Shown here one piece after another: positions 42,999 through 51,748 of a stretch of DNA of 64,000 nucleotides; the stretch's first letter is position 1; every line of letters begins with the position of its first letter. A model generated the notes under the pieces. It did not search any database. It saw nothing but the letters and a program-made list of their open reading frames with translations, and had not been told where the DNA came from. Origin of the DNA: Mycobacteroides immunogenum (GTDB lineage Bacteria > Actinomycetota > Actinomycetes > Mycobacteriales > Mycobacteriaceae); NCBI RefSeq assembly GCF_001605725.1, contig NZ_CP011530.1, forward strand, positions 5,456,001 to 5,520,000, read 5' to 3'. The position numbers and the translations under genes are program-made.

Positions 42999-44435
42999 GT
43001 GGACCGCATGCGCCATGTCGTCGGGCAGTTGTCCCTTCTGCACGGGTGGCTTCCCGCGCTCACCCAAATTGCCTCGGCGGCAATATTTTTGGTCGTCGTA
43101 GCAGGCGGAGTGCGACGTAGCCGAGGCACGTTCCTCGTAGGTCTTGCCGCAGGCGGAACGCTGGCCCTGGGTTCATACTGGTATCTCACGTCGGTGGGCG
43201 TCGCGGGCGACCCCGCGCCACCGGGACTGTGGCTGTGGCTTACGGCCACGGGTCTGACCCTGGTGCTGGCGGCGTTCTGGCGCGGCTCACGGTGGTGGGA
43301 ACGCATGATGGCGGCCACGGCGGTACCGCTGTGTGTGCTGTGCGCCGGACTGTCGATGAACGCATGGATCGGCTACCTGCCTACCGTGCATGCCGCGTGG
43401 AGCCGACTCACCTCCGCACCCGTGCCCGGTCAGGTAGATCGCGGCACGATCCTGGCCATGCAGCTGGCCGGCGTACGCCCCCCAGCAGGCGTCATCACAC
43501 CGATATCCATTCCCGTTGGCGTGTCAGGGTTTAACCATCGCACTGAGCTGGTATATCTGCCGCCTGCCTGGTTTGACCATGATCCCGCACCGCAGCTTCC
43601 TGTGGTGCTGATGGTGGGTTCCGCGCTGAACACCCCCGCCGACTGGGTCTGGGCAGGCCACGCCGCGCAGAGCGCCGATGACTTCGCCGCACAGCACGAC
43701 GGCAATGCGCCGGTGCTGGTGTTCGCCGATGCCACCGGGGCATTCAACAATGACACCGAATGCGTCAACGGCAGCCGGGGCAATGCGGCCGACCACCTCG
43801 TCAAAGAGGTGGTGCCGTACGTGGTGTCCAACTTCCGGGTCAGCCCCGACCGGCATAACTGGGGCGTAGCCGGTTGGTCGATGGGCGGCACCTGTGCGCT
43901 CGATCTGACGGTCATGCACCCCGAACTGTTCTCGGCATTCGTTGATATTGCCGGTGATTCGGGCCCCAATACCGGAGACAAGGCGCGCAGCATCGCAGCC
44001 CTGTTCGGCGGGGACGCCGAGGCGTGGTCGCGGTTTGATCCCGCTACCGTGGTCAGCCAGCACGGCCAATACCGCGGGGTGGCCGGCTGGTTCGACATCC
44101 CCGGCGGCACCGGACGTCGCCTGCTGACGGCGACGGGTATCGGCTCGGTCAGCGACAGCCCGCATGACGGCCTGGCCAACCCCGAAGGACAAGACCTGGC
44201 CGCGAACTCACTGTGTGAGCTGGCCAGCAGCCACGGCATCCGGTGCGCGGTATCGACACAACCGGGCAGACACGATTGGCCCTTCGCCGCGCAGGCGTTC
44301 GATGCCGCACTCCCGTGGCTGGCGGGCAGACTCGGTACACCGCAGGCGCCGCGAATTGCCCTACCGGGCTTGGCGCCAGAGCCCGCGGTGACCGTGCATG
44401 CCGCTGCCCCACTGTCACCGGCACCCGGCAGGTAG
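42999..44435 (+). CDS. Membrane-anchored esterase (alpha/beta hydrolase, antigen-85-like fold)
   Basis: A 478-residue protein. Residues 1-130 hold about four membrane helices (IASAAIFLVVVAGGV, TFLVGLAAGGTLALGSYW, LWLWLTATGLTLVLAAF, VPLCVLCAGLSMNAWIG). The extracytoplasmic domain has the nucleophile elbow GVAGWSMGGTCALDL, the NDTECVNGSRGNAADHL segment and a final His in GRHDWPFAAQ. This is the esterase/mycolyltransferase-like family found in mycobacteria. It is coupled to the MarR gene. The substrate is unknown. Confidence 0.85.
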   Translation: MDRMRHVVGQLSLLHGWLPALTQIASAAIFLVVVAGGVRRSRGTFLVGLAAGGTLALGSYWYLTSVGVAGDPAPPGLWLWLTATGLTLVLAAFWRGSRWWERMMAATAVPLCVLCAGLSMNAWIGYLPTVHAAWSRLTSAPVPGQVDRGTILAMQLAGVRPPAGVITPISIPVGVSGFNHRTELVYLPPAWFDHDPAPQLPVVLMVGSALNTPADWVWAGHAAQSADDFAAQHDGNAPVLVFADATGAFNNDTECVNGSRGNAADHLVKEVVPYVVSNFRVSPDRHNWGVAGWSMGGTCALDLTVMHPELFSAFVDIAGDSGPNTGDKARSIAALFGGDAEAWSRFDPATVVSQHGQYRGVAGWFDIPGGTGRRLLTATGIGSVSDSPHDGLANPEGQDLAANSLCELASSHGIRCAVSTQPGRHDWPFAAQAFDAALPWLAGRLGTPQAPRIALPGLAPEPAVTVHAAAPLSPAPGR

Positions 44436-44449
44436 CCGTGGCTGCCATC

Positions 44450-45133
44450 TCAACTTCGATGCGCCGAAACCAGCCAGGCCGGCAGCTGCGCGCGTCCATC
44501 GGAACCGATCGTTACGTTGCGGTATTCGAAGCCTTCCGGCAGCTGGCCGGGAACATTCACCCACGCTCGGGCACGCCGCACCTCATCGATCACCAGGTGC
44601 TGTCCGACGATGTCGCGCAACTGCTGCTCGGTGAACGGCCGGGGCCCGAATTCGGCGTTGGGCGGAAAAGCCTCGGTGGCAAATACAAGCGCAAAGAACC
44701 TGCCGCCCGTCTTAAGCGTGCGCGCCAAAGAGCGCACGTAATTTTGCCTGAGCTCGTCGGGTAAACAGTGGAATACAAGTCCGTCTACCACCGTATTGAA
44801 ATGGTTCCGATAACCGATATCAGAAGTCAGGTCAGCGGTATCGAAGACAACATCAAGACCCAGCGGCTCAGCCGCCTTCCGCGCTTTTTCTATGGCACCG
44901 CCCGATAAATCGAGTCCCACTACCTGATAGCCATGTCCTGCCAATGCCAGCGAGGTCAATCCGACTCCGCAGCCTGCGTCCAGAACAGGGCTTTCGAGCC
45001 TTCCTTGGCGATGTAGCGCCGCTATCTCGGGTTGCATTTCGCCAATGTTCCAGCCCGGATCACCCGGCGCGTACACCGCTTCACCCCGGTACAGCTCGTC
45101 CCAGTCCACAGAATTCACATCAAATGTTGGCAT
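44450..45133 (-). CDS. Class I SAM methyltransferase, paralogue of 12392
   Basis: A 227-residue protein with motif I VLDAGCGVGLTSLALAG, motif II GLDLSGGAIEKA, and an opening VDWDELYRGEAVYAPGDPGW-NIGEMQPE that parallels the gene at 12392-13021. The start is ATG 45133. TACCAT lies 7 bases before it on the same strand (45146-45141), a leaderless-type -10, with no Shine-Dalgarno; an upstream in-frame start at 45169 is less likely. Small-molecule methyltransferase of unknown substrate. Confidence 0.86.
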   Translation of the reverse strand: MPTFDVNSVDWDELYRGEAVYAPGDPGWNIGEMQPEIAALHRQGRLESPVLDAGCGVGLTSLALAGHGYQVVGLDLSGGAIEKARKAAEPLGLDVVFDTADLTSDIGYRNHFNTVVDGLVFHCLPDELRQNYVRSLARTLKTGGRFFALVFATEAFPPNAEFGPRPFTEQQLRDIVGQHLVIDEVRRARAWVNVPGQLPEGFEYRNVTIGSDGRAQLPAWLVSAHRS

Positions 45134-45286
45134 ATTGCCGATGGTAGGCGCGGTGCACACGGGCGGCAATCAAGTAATTTCATTCAGCACGATTATTTCT
45201 CACGCTGAGTTTTACTCCTCGATACTGAATATCTGCGTCGCATTAATTGTGAATTACCTGGAATTCGATAACAAATTGGATACGTA

Positions 45287-46810
45287 ATGGACAGCCATTA
45301 CCGGGATGTCTCATGGCATCCGTGCACTACCGTCGATCTCGTGAAGGTGTTGGGACGGTGCGTGGCACGAGCCCGCACAGCACTGACCGTCGCGCTCGCC
45401 CTCCTGCAGGTGTCCGCGTGTAGCCATTCGACGCCGCCGCTCACCGCACCCAGCGTCGTCCCGCAGGGGCCTTTCGCTCCCGTCACCCGTCTGATGAACG
45501 ACGCCGTGGCGGAACCGCGGCTGCCGGGTGCGGTGGTTCACATCGGACATGCCGGCTCAATCGTGTTCCGGCAGGCCTTCGGTTGGCGCAAGCTCCCCGA
45601 CGAACCAGGCCTCGACGGATCACCAGCACCCGCCGAACCCATGACCGCGGACACCATTTTCGACCTCGCGTCGTTGACCAAACCCCTTGCGACAAGCGTG
45701 GCGCTTCTCCAGTTGTATGAGAGAGGTCTGGTTCGGATAGACGAACCCGTGCAGACCTATCTGCCAGACTTCAACCCCGACAACGACTCCCGGCGCGCCC
45801 ACGTGACACTGCGCATGTTGCTTACCCATACTTCGGGCCTCGGAGGCGATCTGAGCCATCAGGGCCCGTGGGGTCTCACCGCGCCGGACAAGCCCGACGG
45901 CCTCCATCGCGCGCTCACCGCCCCACTGGCTTTCGACCCCGGAACAACATTCCACTACTCCGATATCAACTTCATCATCCTCGGCGCACTCATCGAGAAG
46001 ACCACGCGCACTGCCCTGGATGTGTACGTGCAGGACAACGTCTTTGCACCGTTGAACATGACCGATACACGCTATCTGCCCGCCGCCAAGGCCTGCGGTC
46101 CGCACCAAATCATCGGTACATCAATCGCTTTGGACAACAGTGTGCGCAGCGTTGGACCATGCCCGCCGGGAACCTGGAGCACCGATCTGCTGACTCGTAT
46201 CGCACCGACCGCTCGTGACGAAGACACCCCGGGCATCAATCCCGACTATGACCGCCTGCTCCGCGGCACGGTGCACGACCCGACCGCACGCCGGATGGGC
46301 GGTGTGGTCGGGAGCGCCGGTGTGTTCTCCACCGCCGACGACGTGGGCCGGTATTGCCAAGCACTTCTTGATCGGCTCGCGGGCCGCCCCAGTGCGTTTC
46401 CACTGAAACAGTCCACCCTTGCCCTGATGACGAGCCCACAACAGCCCGGGCACACCGCAACCCAGCTCCCCGCTGCCAACGATGCCAGCAGTCGAGCGAT
46501 CCACCAGAGTCCCAACCCAACCGATCCCCTGCTGGCACCCAACTATCCGGCGATCGTGGGGCAAAACCTGCGCGGCCTCGGTTGGGACATCGACACCGAA
46601 CTGTCGAAACCCCGCGGAATGCTCTTCCCCATCGGCAGCTTCGGGCATTCCGGCTTCACCGGGGTGTCCGTGTGGATGGACCCCGCCTCGGACACCTACG
46701 TCGTCGTGCTGGCGAACGTCATCCACCAACGCGGCGGTCCACCCATTGTGCGGCTGAGCGGCGATATCGCCACCACAACCGCACGTGTGCTGGGCCTCCA
46801 CCGCAACTAG
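45287..46810 (+). CDS. Serine beta-lactamase-like lipoprotein (class C fold)
   Basis: A 507-residue protein. The lipobox LLQVSACS (Cys45) follows a hydrophobic segment, so it is anchored outside the membrane. The penicillin-binding fold motifs are SLTK (Ser129-Lys132), YSDIN in place of YxN, and GHSGFTG as the third. Class C-like esterases and peptidases share this pattern, so true beta-lactam hydrolysis is not implied. The start may be later (GTG 45341), since 44 residues before the lipobox is long. AT-rich DNA lies in front. Confidence 0.85.
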   Translation: MDSHYRDVSWHPCTTVDLVKVLGRCVARARTALTVALALLQVSACSHSTPPLTAPSVVPQGPFAPVTRLMNDAVAEPRLPGAVVHIGHAGSIVFRQAFGWRKLPDEPGLDGSPAPAEPMTADTIFDLASLTKPLATSVALLQLYERGLVRIDEPVQTYLPDFNPDNDSRRAHVTLRMLLTHTSGLGGDLSHQGPWGLTAPDKPDGLHRALTAPLAFDPGTTFHYSDINFIILGALIEKTTRTALDVYVQDNVFAPLNMTDTRYLPAAKACGPHQIIGTSIALDNSVRSVGPCPPGTWSTDLLTRIAPTARDEDTPGINPDYDRLLRGTVHDPTARRMGGVVGSAGVFSTADDVGRYCQALLDRLAGRPSAFPLKQSTLALMTSPQQPGHTATQLPAANDASSRAIHQSPNPTDPLLAPNYPAIVGQNLRGLGWDIDTELSKPRGMLFPIGSFGHSGFTGVSVWMDPASDTYVVVLANVIHQRGGPPIVRLSGDIATTTARVLGLHRN

Positions 46811-46921
46811 TTCAAGCATCTATCGAAAACGCTTGGGCCTGTTCAGATCACACGATCAGCCGCATTGATACAAGAGCGTTATCAAAGTGCCGCGCTGGCA
46901 ACAGTTTTAACACCAGTCACT

Positions 46922-46937
46922 TTGTTAACATCGCGCC
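46922..46937 (+). promoter_or_regulatory. Leaderless promoter, copy 2
   Basis: TTGTTAACATCGCGCC immediately before the ATG at 46938, identical over 16 bases to the sequence before the paralogue at 23097. TAACAT is the -10 box, 6 bases from the start codon. Confidence 0.65.
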
Positions 46938-47750
46938 ATGCAAGATTCGTCGGGGAATCAGAGCCCTCGGCGCACCTCACGTCCGGTAACCCGGCGTGAC
47001 GCGCTGCGCTACGCCACCGCGGTTTCGGCATTGGCCGGACTCGGTGCGGCCTCACTGAATGCCGGTATACCCACGGCCTCGGCCGCCGCACCCACATTGA
47101 TCGACTTCGCCATGCGCCAAATTCCGGCGGAGGACATCAAGGCCGCCGGGCATGCCGGGGTGATCAACTACGTCTCCACATCGCGGCCCGGCTCATCCAT
47201 GGGCGCGAAGCCGATCACCCGGCCCTACGCCCAGTCACTCACCTCCGCGGGATTGGTGATCGTCAGCAATTTTCAGTACGGAAAGCCCGGCGGCACCGCG
47301 CCGTCAGACTTCACCCGCGGGTTCGACGGAGGCGTCGAAGACGCCCGCACCGCATGGCAGCTGCACACCGCGGCCGGCGGCGGCCAGAGTGCGCCGATCT
47401 TCTTCTCCGTCGACGATGACATCAACCGCGGAACCTGGAACGACGTTGCACTGCAATGGTTTCGGGGTATCAATTCGGTACTCGGAGTGCAGCGCACGGG
47501 AATCTATGGCGGTATCAATCCCTGTCAGTGGGCCGCCTCCGATGGTGTCATCGGCAATTCGCGCTCACCCGGCCACGTGTGGGCCTGGCAGACCCGGTCA
47601 TGGTCGCGCGGTCAGGTCTTCCCCGGCGCGGTGCTCTACCAACGCATCGTGAGCACCGTATCCAACCCCGGTCCGGTCGTCGGCGGCCTGGAGGTCGACG
47701 TCAGCGACGCCCTGGCCCAGGATGTCGGGCAGTGGAACTTTCACCAGTGA
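46938..47750 (+). CDS. Tat-exported DUF1906 (Rv2525c-like) protein, second copy
   Basis: A 270-residue paralogue of the gene at 23097. The Tat signal is VTRRDALRYATAVSALAGLG. The mature domain reads LIDFAMRQIPAEDIKAAGHA, with FFSVDDDINRGTW and GIYGGINPCQWA in the same places as in copy 1. Both end with a VDVxDxLAxDxGQW motif. The shared promoter sequence suggests joint control and a fairly recent duplication or strong constraint. Confidence 0.9.
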   Translation: MQDSSGNQSPRRTSRPVTRRDALRYATAVSALAGLGAASLNAGIPTASAAAPTLIDFAMRQIPAEDIKAAGHAGVINYVSTSRPGSSMGAKPITRPYAQSLTSAGLVIVSNFQYGKPGGTAPSDFTRGFDGGVEDARTAWQLHTAAGGGQSAPIFFSVDDDINRGTWNDVALQWFRGINSVLGVQRTGIYGGINPCQWAASDGVIGNSRSPGHVWAWQTRSWSRGQVFPGAVLYQRIVSTVSNPGPVVGGLEVDVSDALAQDVGQWNFHQ

Positions 47751-47875
47751 GGCCGTAACAACGCGCACCCCGTCCCTCATCCCCTGCGGATCGGCCCGCC
47801 TCCGCATACGGTGATCGCGAAGATCCCTGTGTATCGACAACTTTGGGATATGAGCGCCTGGAGGGCATCTCCTAG

Positions 47876-48541
47876 ATGGACGACTTCGCACCAACGCGCA
47901 CGCTGCGTTTCGCCCTGGTGCTCACGCTTAGCAGCGGCTTCATGGACGCCTACACCTACCTGGCGCGCGGCGGCGCCTTCGCGATCACCCAGACCGGCAA
48001 TATGGTGCTGTTCGCCGTCGACGCGGCCACCCGGAACTGGGACGACGCCCGAGCACACGTGTGGCCGGTCCCTGCCTTCATGCTCGGCATCGCGATGGCC
48101 GCGCGCATCGAGGCCGGCCACACCCGATTGGCGCATCCACTGCGCTGGGCGGTAGGCGCCCAGGTCGTGGCACTCATCATCATCGGATTCCTGCCAGCAT
48201 CCACCCCACACGGATTCATCACCGTGCCCATCGCATTTCTGGGCGCGGTGCAGATCGGCCTGTTCCGCACAGTCGGCGACCTGACGTACATGCCCGCCGC
48301 CACTACCGGCAACCTGATGAGATTCGTCCAACAGATCTACGACGCACTAACGCAGCGCAGCTCCCCCGCCCGGCAAGCCGCGCGGATCTATGGGGCACTG
48401 ATCAGTTCCTTCGCCGGAGGCGCGGTGGCCGGCGCCTTCGCCACCCAGGCATGGGACATTCACGCGAGCTGGGCCGCCGCCGGAATCGCCACCGTCATGC
48501 TCATCATGCTGATAATCGACCCGGTGCGGACCACCGAATAG
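47876..48541 (+). CDS. DUF1275 (YoaK-like) membrane protein
   Basis: A 221-residue protein with about six membrane helices. The family opening SSGFMDAYTYLARGGAFAIT and the following QTGNMVLFAV are clear, and FRTVGDLTYMPAATTGNLMR is the repeated motif in the second half. DUF1275 proteins are of unknown function, possibly transporters. It stands alone between the DUF1906 gene and the TetR region. Confidence 0.9.
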   Translation: MDDFAPTRTLRFALVLTLSSGFMDAYTYLARGGAFAITQTGNMVLFAVDAATRNWDDARAHVWPVPAFMLGIAMAARIEAGHTRLAHPLRWAVGAQVVALIIIGFLPASTPHGFITVPIAFLGAVQIGLFRTVGDLTYMPAATTGNLMRFVQQIYDALTQRSSPARQAARIYGALISSFAGGAVAGAFATQAWDIHASWAAAGIATVMLIMLIIDPVRTTE

Positions 48542-48587
48542 CTCATTCATCAAGGGTAGTAACGGGTTTCAAGGCGCAAGTGTCTGC

Positions 48588-49250
48588 CTATGGCCGCCCT
48601 GCGTCGTCGGCAACCGCCGGACGGTCTGCCGCCGCGACGAGATCGTCGAAGCTCAGGCGAGTGCCCTGTGCTGGGGCCGTCGCAGACTTGGGCGCTGCCG
48701 CCGCATCGAGACCGTCGAGGGCCAGATCGAGGTGGCGGTGGAGAAGATCGCCGCCAACGTCGAGGCGGTCCAGCCCGCCAGGAAGAGGGCGCGCGAGGCG
48801 GATCGACAGCAATATGAGGTCGCCCATCCCCACGTCGCGGCGAAGCCTGCCGGACTGGTGTGCGGCATCGATCAGGGCGCCGACGGTGCTCGCGGTTCTG
48901 GTGCGGATCCGCACCAGCTCGTCGTCGACCACGAGACCCTCCAACAGAACCGGCATCACAGCACCAATCCGCAGTTCCGCCGCACCGTGCAGGAAGCGGC
49001 GCAAGGCCGCGAAGGCGTCGTCGCCTCCTGCGACGGCCGCCTCGGCCACGCCCTCCAGGCGTACCAACAGATCGCCCGTCAGATCCCGGACAAGGGCCTC
49101 CCGGTCGGCGTAACGGCGGTAGAGCGTGCCGGGTCCCACACCTGCGCGGCGCACTATCGCGTCCAGGGGTGCGTCCAGGCCTTGTGCCAAGAAGACGTCG
49201 CGGGCCGCATCGAGAATCCGCCGTCTGTTGCGTGCCGCGTCCGCTCGCAT
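48588..49250 (-). CDS. TetR-family regulator with twin operators
   Basis: A 220-residue protein from ATG 49250. The helix-turn-helix lies near residues 28-47 (PLDAIVRRAGVGPGTLYRRY, followed by ADREALV), and the C-terminal domain resembles the SbtR-type group. It is divergent from the hypothetical/HXXEE gene pair, and the 111-base gap contains two matching 17-bp dyads. The protein and its neighbours are strongly Arg/Ala/Asp-rich, consistent with acquisition from a higher-GC actinobacterium, though I have not measured this. Confidence 0.88.
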   Translation of the reverse strand: MRADAARNRRRILDAARDVFLAQGLDAPLDAIVRRAGVGPGTLYRRYADREALVRDLTGDLLVRLEGVAEAAVAGGDDAFAALRRFLHGAAELRIGAVMPVLLEGLVVDDELVRIRTRTASTVGALIDAAHQSGRLRRDVGMGDLILLSIRLARPLPGGLDRLDVGGDLLHRHLDLALDGLDAAAAPKSATAPAQGTRLSFDDLVAAADRPAVADDAGRP

Positions 49251-49279
49251 GGTGTGCCGCCCTTCCTTCACCGCCGAAC

Positions 49280-49331
49280 CGGAGGATATCTCTCCGCTAT
49301 AGTATCTTCAGAATCGGAGAGAAATTCTCCG
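49280..49331. promoter_or_regulatory. Two 17-bp TetR operators
   Basis: Site 1 (49280-49296) is CGGAGG-ATATC-TCTCCG and site 2 (49315-49331) is CGGAGA-GAAAT-TCTCCG. Both fit CGGAGR-N5-TCTCCG, and their centres are 35 bases apart. They flank an AT-rich core suited to divergent -10 boxes, so one regulator could block both directions. Confidence 0.75.
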
Positions 49332-49361
49332 CTTAATGACGCGAGCTGAGGGGAGTACGCC

Positions 49362-50027
49362 ATGAGCAGCGCACTGACCGTCCGAACCACGATCGACGGC
49401 ACCGAGTACGCGCAGGACGACGTCCATCGCTGGGAACTGGCTCGCGCCCGGGCCGCGCTCGCCCTGCTCAAGAACCGGATCGGGGACGAGTCGATGCGCG
49501 AGCTGCTCGCCGAGGATCTGCGCGCGGCCGATCAGACGATGGCGCTGTTGCCGGACGCGTCGGGCGGTGCCTGGCGATCCGCGGTCACCGAGATGGAGAT
49601 CGGCGGGATCACCGCGCAGGAGTTCCTGGGCTGGTGGCAGCGCCGATTCGCGATCGCGGACCGATCGGCGCTGCTCGCCGCCAATCCAGAGCACTACCTC
49701 GCCGACGCCGCCGACGGAGTGGTCGAGATCATCGAAACAATCGGCTCACGGCCGCTGCGCTTCTTCCTCACCTTCCACGACGGTGTCCCGATCGCGGACC
49801 CAGGCCACGAGAACTATCCCGTCCGAATCGGCGGCACCGGCCGGCTGGCCGATGGCACCGAGATATGCCGCGTCATGCACGAATTCGGCGACGGTCCGCG
49901 TGGTCTGCGAATCCGGCTGACGATCCAGTTCCCCACACACGCGCCCGAAGACGTCTTCACAGGCCACCAATGGCACTTCGCCTGCGAGTTCCTCAACTGG
50001 GCGCAGGCCGCGCACGCAGCCCGCTGA
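49362..50027 (+). CDS. Uncharacterised protein in a TetR-controlled operon
   Basis: A 221-residue soluble protein with GAGGGGAG upstream. The N-terminal half is helical (VHRWELARARAALALLKNRI, ESMRELLAEDLRAADQ). The second half is rich in beta strands and aromatics (PLRFFLTFHDGVPIADP, GHQWHFACEFLNWAQAA). No signal peptide, membrane helix or motif I recognise. It is the first gene after the twin operators and is followed 40 bases later by the HXXEE gene. Function unknown. Confidence 0.75.
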   Translation: MSSALTVRTTIDGTEYAQDDVHRWELARARAALALLKNRIGDESMRELLAEDLRAADQTMALLPDASGGAWRSAVTEMEIGGITAQEFLGWWQRRFAIADRSALLAANPEHYLADAADGVVEIIETIGSRPLRFFLTFHDGVPIADPGHENYPVRIGGTGRLADGTEICRVMHEFGDGPRGLRIRLTIQFPTHAPEDVFTGHQWHFACEFLNWAQAAHAAR

Positions 50028-50067
50028 CGGCCGTCGATCCGCCCGGACCCTGAAAGGTGCCCAAAGC

Positions 50068-50796
50068 GTGTTCACCACTTTCGATCTCGAGTTCGCCTGG
50101 ATCGGCCTCGGCGCCGCCGTCGTCCTCACCGTGGTCCTGCTATCGACCGACGTACTGCGCAGCGACGTCGGGCTGCCCCGGCGGAAGGACCCGTGCTGGC
50201 TGGGCTGGCTCGCCGTCGTGCTGTACCTGTTCCACATTTTCGAGGAGTACGGCATCGCCGCCAACGGCACCCGGCACGCCTTCCCCGACACGCTGTGCGG
50301 CACGCTCGGCATCGGCACGTATCCGGCCTGCCCGATCCCGACAGAGTTCTACCTCTTCGTCAACATCGGGCTGACCTGGGTGGTAGCGGTGCTCTGCGCC
50401 CTGCTCGCACGCAGATACGCGGTGATGGGGTTCGCGTTCTACAGCCTGGTGGCCGTCAACTGCGTGTTCCACATCGTCGCAGCCCTCGTCACCGGAACGT
50501 ACAACCCGGGACTACTCACCTCGATCACCCTGTTCCTGCCCGCCTCAGCGTGGGCCGGGTACGTATTCCTCACGCACCGGGAACCGGCGCTCGGTGTGGG
50601 ACGGCTCTTGGGCATCGTCGCCGTCGGCATCGTCGTCAATGGCGCTCTGCCGCTGACGATCCAGCTGTTCCTGCACGGCGCCATCTCCCGGCCGATCCTC
50701 GATCTGCTGCAACCGGCCATCGCCGCGCTCATCATCCTGACCGGCGGACTGCTACAACCACGGCCGGGGCCCGCCGACGAAGTCGTACAGCAGTAG
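50068..50796 (+). CDS. HXXEE-domain membrane protein
   Basis: A 242-residue membrane protein with about seven hydrophobic helices. The defining motif appears as LYLFHIFEEYG (His, Glu, Glu), with further conserved polar spots in TEFYLFVNIGLTW and NCVFHIVAALVTGTYNPG. HXXEE proteins are predicted membrane enzymes or transporters with a possible metal site; none has a firm role that I know of. The start is GTG 50068. Likely co-transcribed with the preceding gene and repressed by the TetR at 48588. Confidence 0.82.
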   Translation: MFTTFDLEFAWIGLGAAVVLTVVLLSTDVLRSDVGLPRRKDPCWLGWLAVVLYLFHIFEEYGIAANGTRHAFPDTLCGTLGIGTYPACPIPTEFYLFVNIGLTWVVAVLCALLARRYAVMGFAFYSLVAVNCVFHIVAALVTGTYNPGLLTSITLFLPASAWAGYVFLTHREPALGVGRLLGIVAVGIVVNGALPLTIQLFLHGAISRPILDLLQPAIAALIILTGGLLQPRPGPADEVVQQ

Positions 50797-50950
50797 AGAT
50801 TCCAAATGCGCGTATCCGACAGTGCAGTGGCGCAATGCAGTTGGGCATCCGTTCGGCAGATCGGCCGCCGTGGATGAATCGGCGGCCTCGGGCGTTGCTG
50901 TCCCCGTCCACGGAGAACGCGCACCTTACAGGTTGTCGTAGGCTCGTGGC

Positions 50951-51748
50951 ATGCCCAGCATCGAGCTCGATGGTCAGCGCATCTTCTATACCGATACCGG
51001 CGAGCTGCACCGTCCCGTCGTACTGGCAACCCACGCAACATTGATGGACACGGTGTCACTCGAGCCCCTGACGGCAGCCATCGCCGCCTCCGGATACCGG
51101 GTGGTGGCCTTCGACCTGCGTGGCCACGGCCAAACCGTCTACGACAAGACGCCCTACATGATCGAGGACATGGCCGCCGATGCGTTGGGCTTGATGGATC
51201 ACCTCGGAGTGCAGTCATTCACATTTCTCGGTGAAGGACAGGGCGCCGTACTGGCACTTCGCACCGCTTTGGCCGCACCCGACAGAGTCGACCGGCTGGT
51301 ACTGATCGGGCCGACTGCCGCAGCACCCGATGCCGCAGAGAACGGGGCGTTGCACGCGGCGATGGAGATCTGGTGCACCCAAGGACCTGACCCGGCCGTG
51401 TACCGTCTGGTGGCCGAGTTCGCCACAGGCACACCCGAAGACGCCGAAGCTTTGTTTGGCCGGTGGCAGCGTTCCGCGTGGGCCGATTACCGCGAGTCGT
51501 CCAACGCATTGGCAAACCGAACCGACTTCGTCGACTTGCTGCGCAAGATTGAGTGCCCCGCACTGGTTCTACACGGCAGCACGGACTTCTTTGTGCCACG
51601 GGAGCTAGGAGAAGCCGTCGCCCGAAACCTCGGGGGCCCCACCGTATTCGAGCTCATTGAGGGTGAACGGCAATCGATCAGTATTGCATTCAATCCTCTT
51701 GTGGCGCAGCACGCCACAGCATGGCTAACCGGAAGCCACGCCCAGTAG
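50951..51748 (+). CDS. Alpha/beta-hydrolase fold protein lacking catalytic residues
   Basis: A 265-residue protein with a clear hydrolase fold: RVVAFDLRGHGQTVYDK, GVQSFTFLGEGQGAVLALR, DRVDRLVLIGPTAAAPD and ALVLHGSTDFFVP. At the nucleophile elbow the usual GxSxG reads GEGQG, so the Ser is Gly. The C-terminal His region reads IEGERQSISIAFNP with no His in the expected place, and the oxyanion HG reads THA. Only the Asp side remains. It is therefore probably not a hydrolase and may bind a ligand or partner. Its end overlaps the convergent MmyB-type regulator by 24 bases. Confidence 0.82.
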   Translation: MPSIELDGQRIFYTDTGELHRPVVLATHATLMDTVSLEPLTAAIAASGYRVVAFDLRGHGQTVYDKTPYMIEDMAADALGLMDHLGVQSFTFLGEGQGAVLALRTALAAPDRVDRLVLIGPTAAAPDAAENGALHAAMEIWCTQGPDPAVYRLVAEFATGTPEDAEALFGRWQRSAWADYRESSNALANRTDFVDLLRKIECPALVLHGSTDFFVPRELGEAVARNLGGPTVFELIEGERQSISIAFNPLVAQHATAWLTGSHAQ

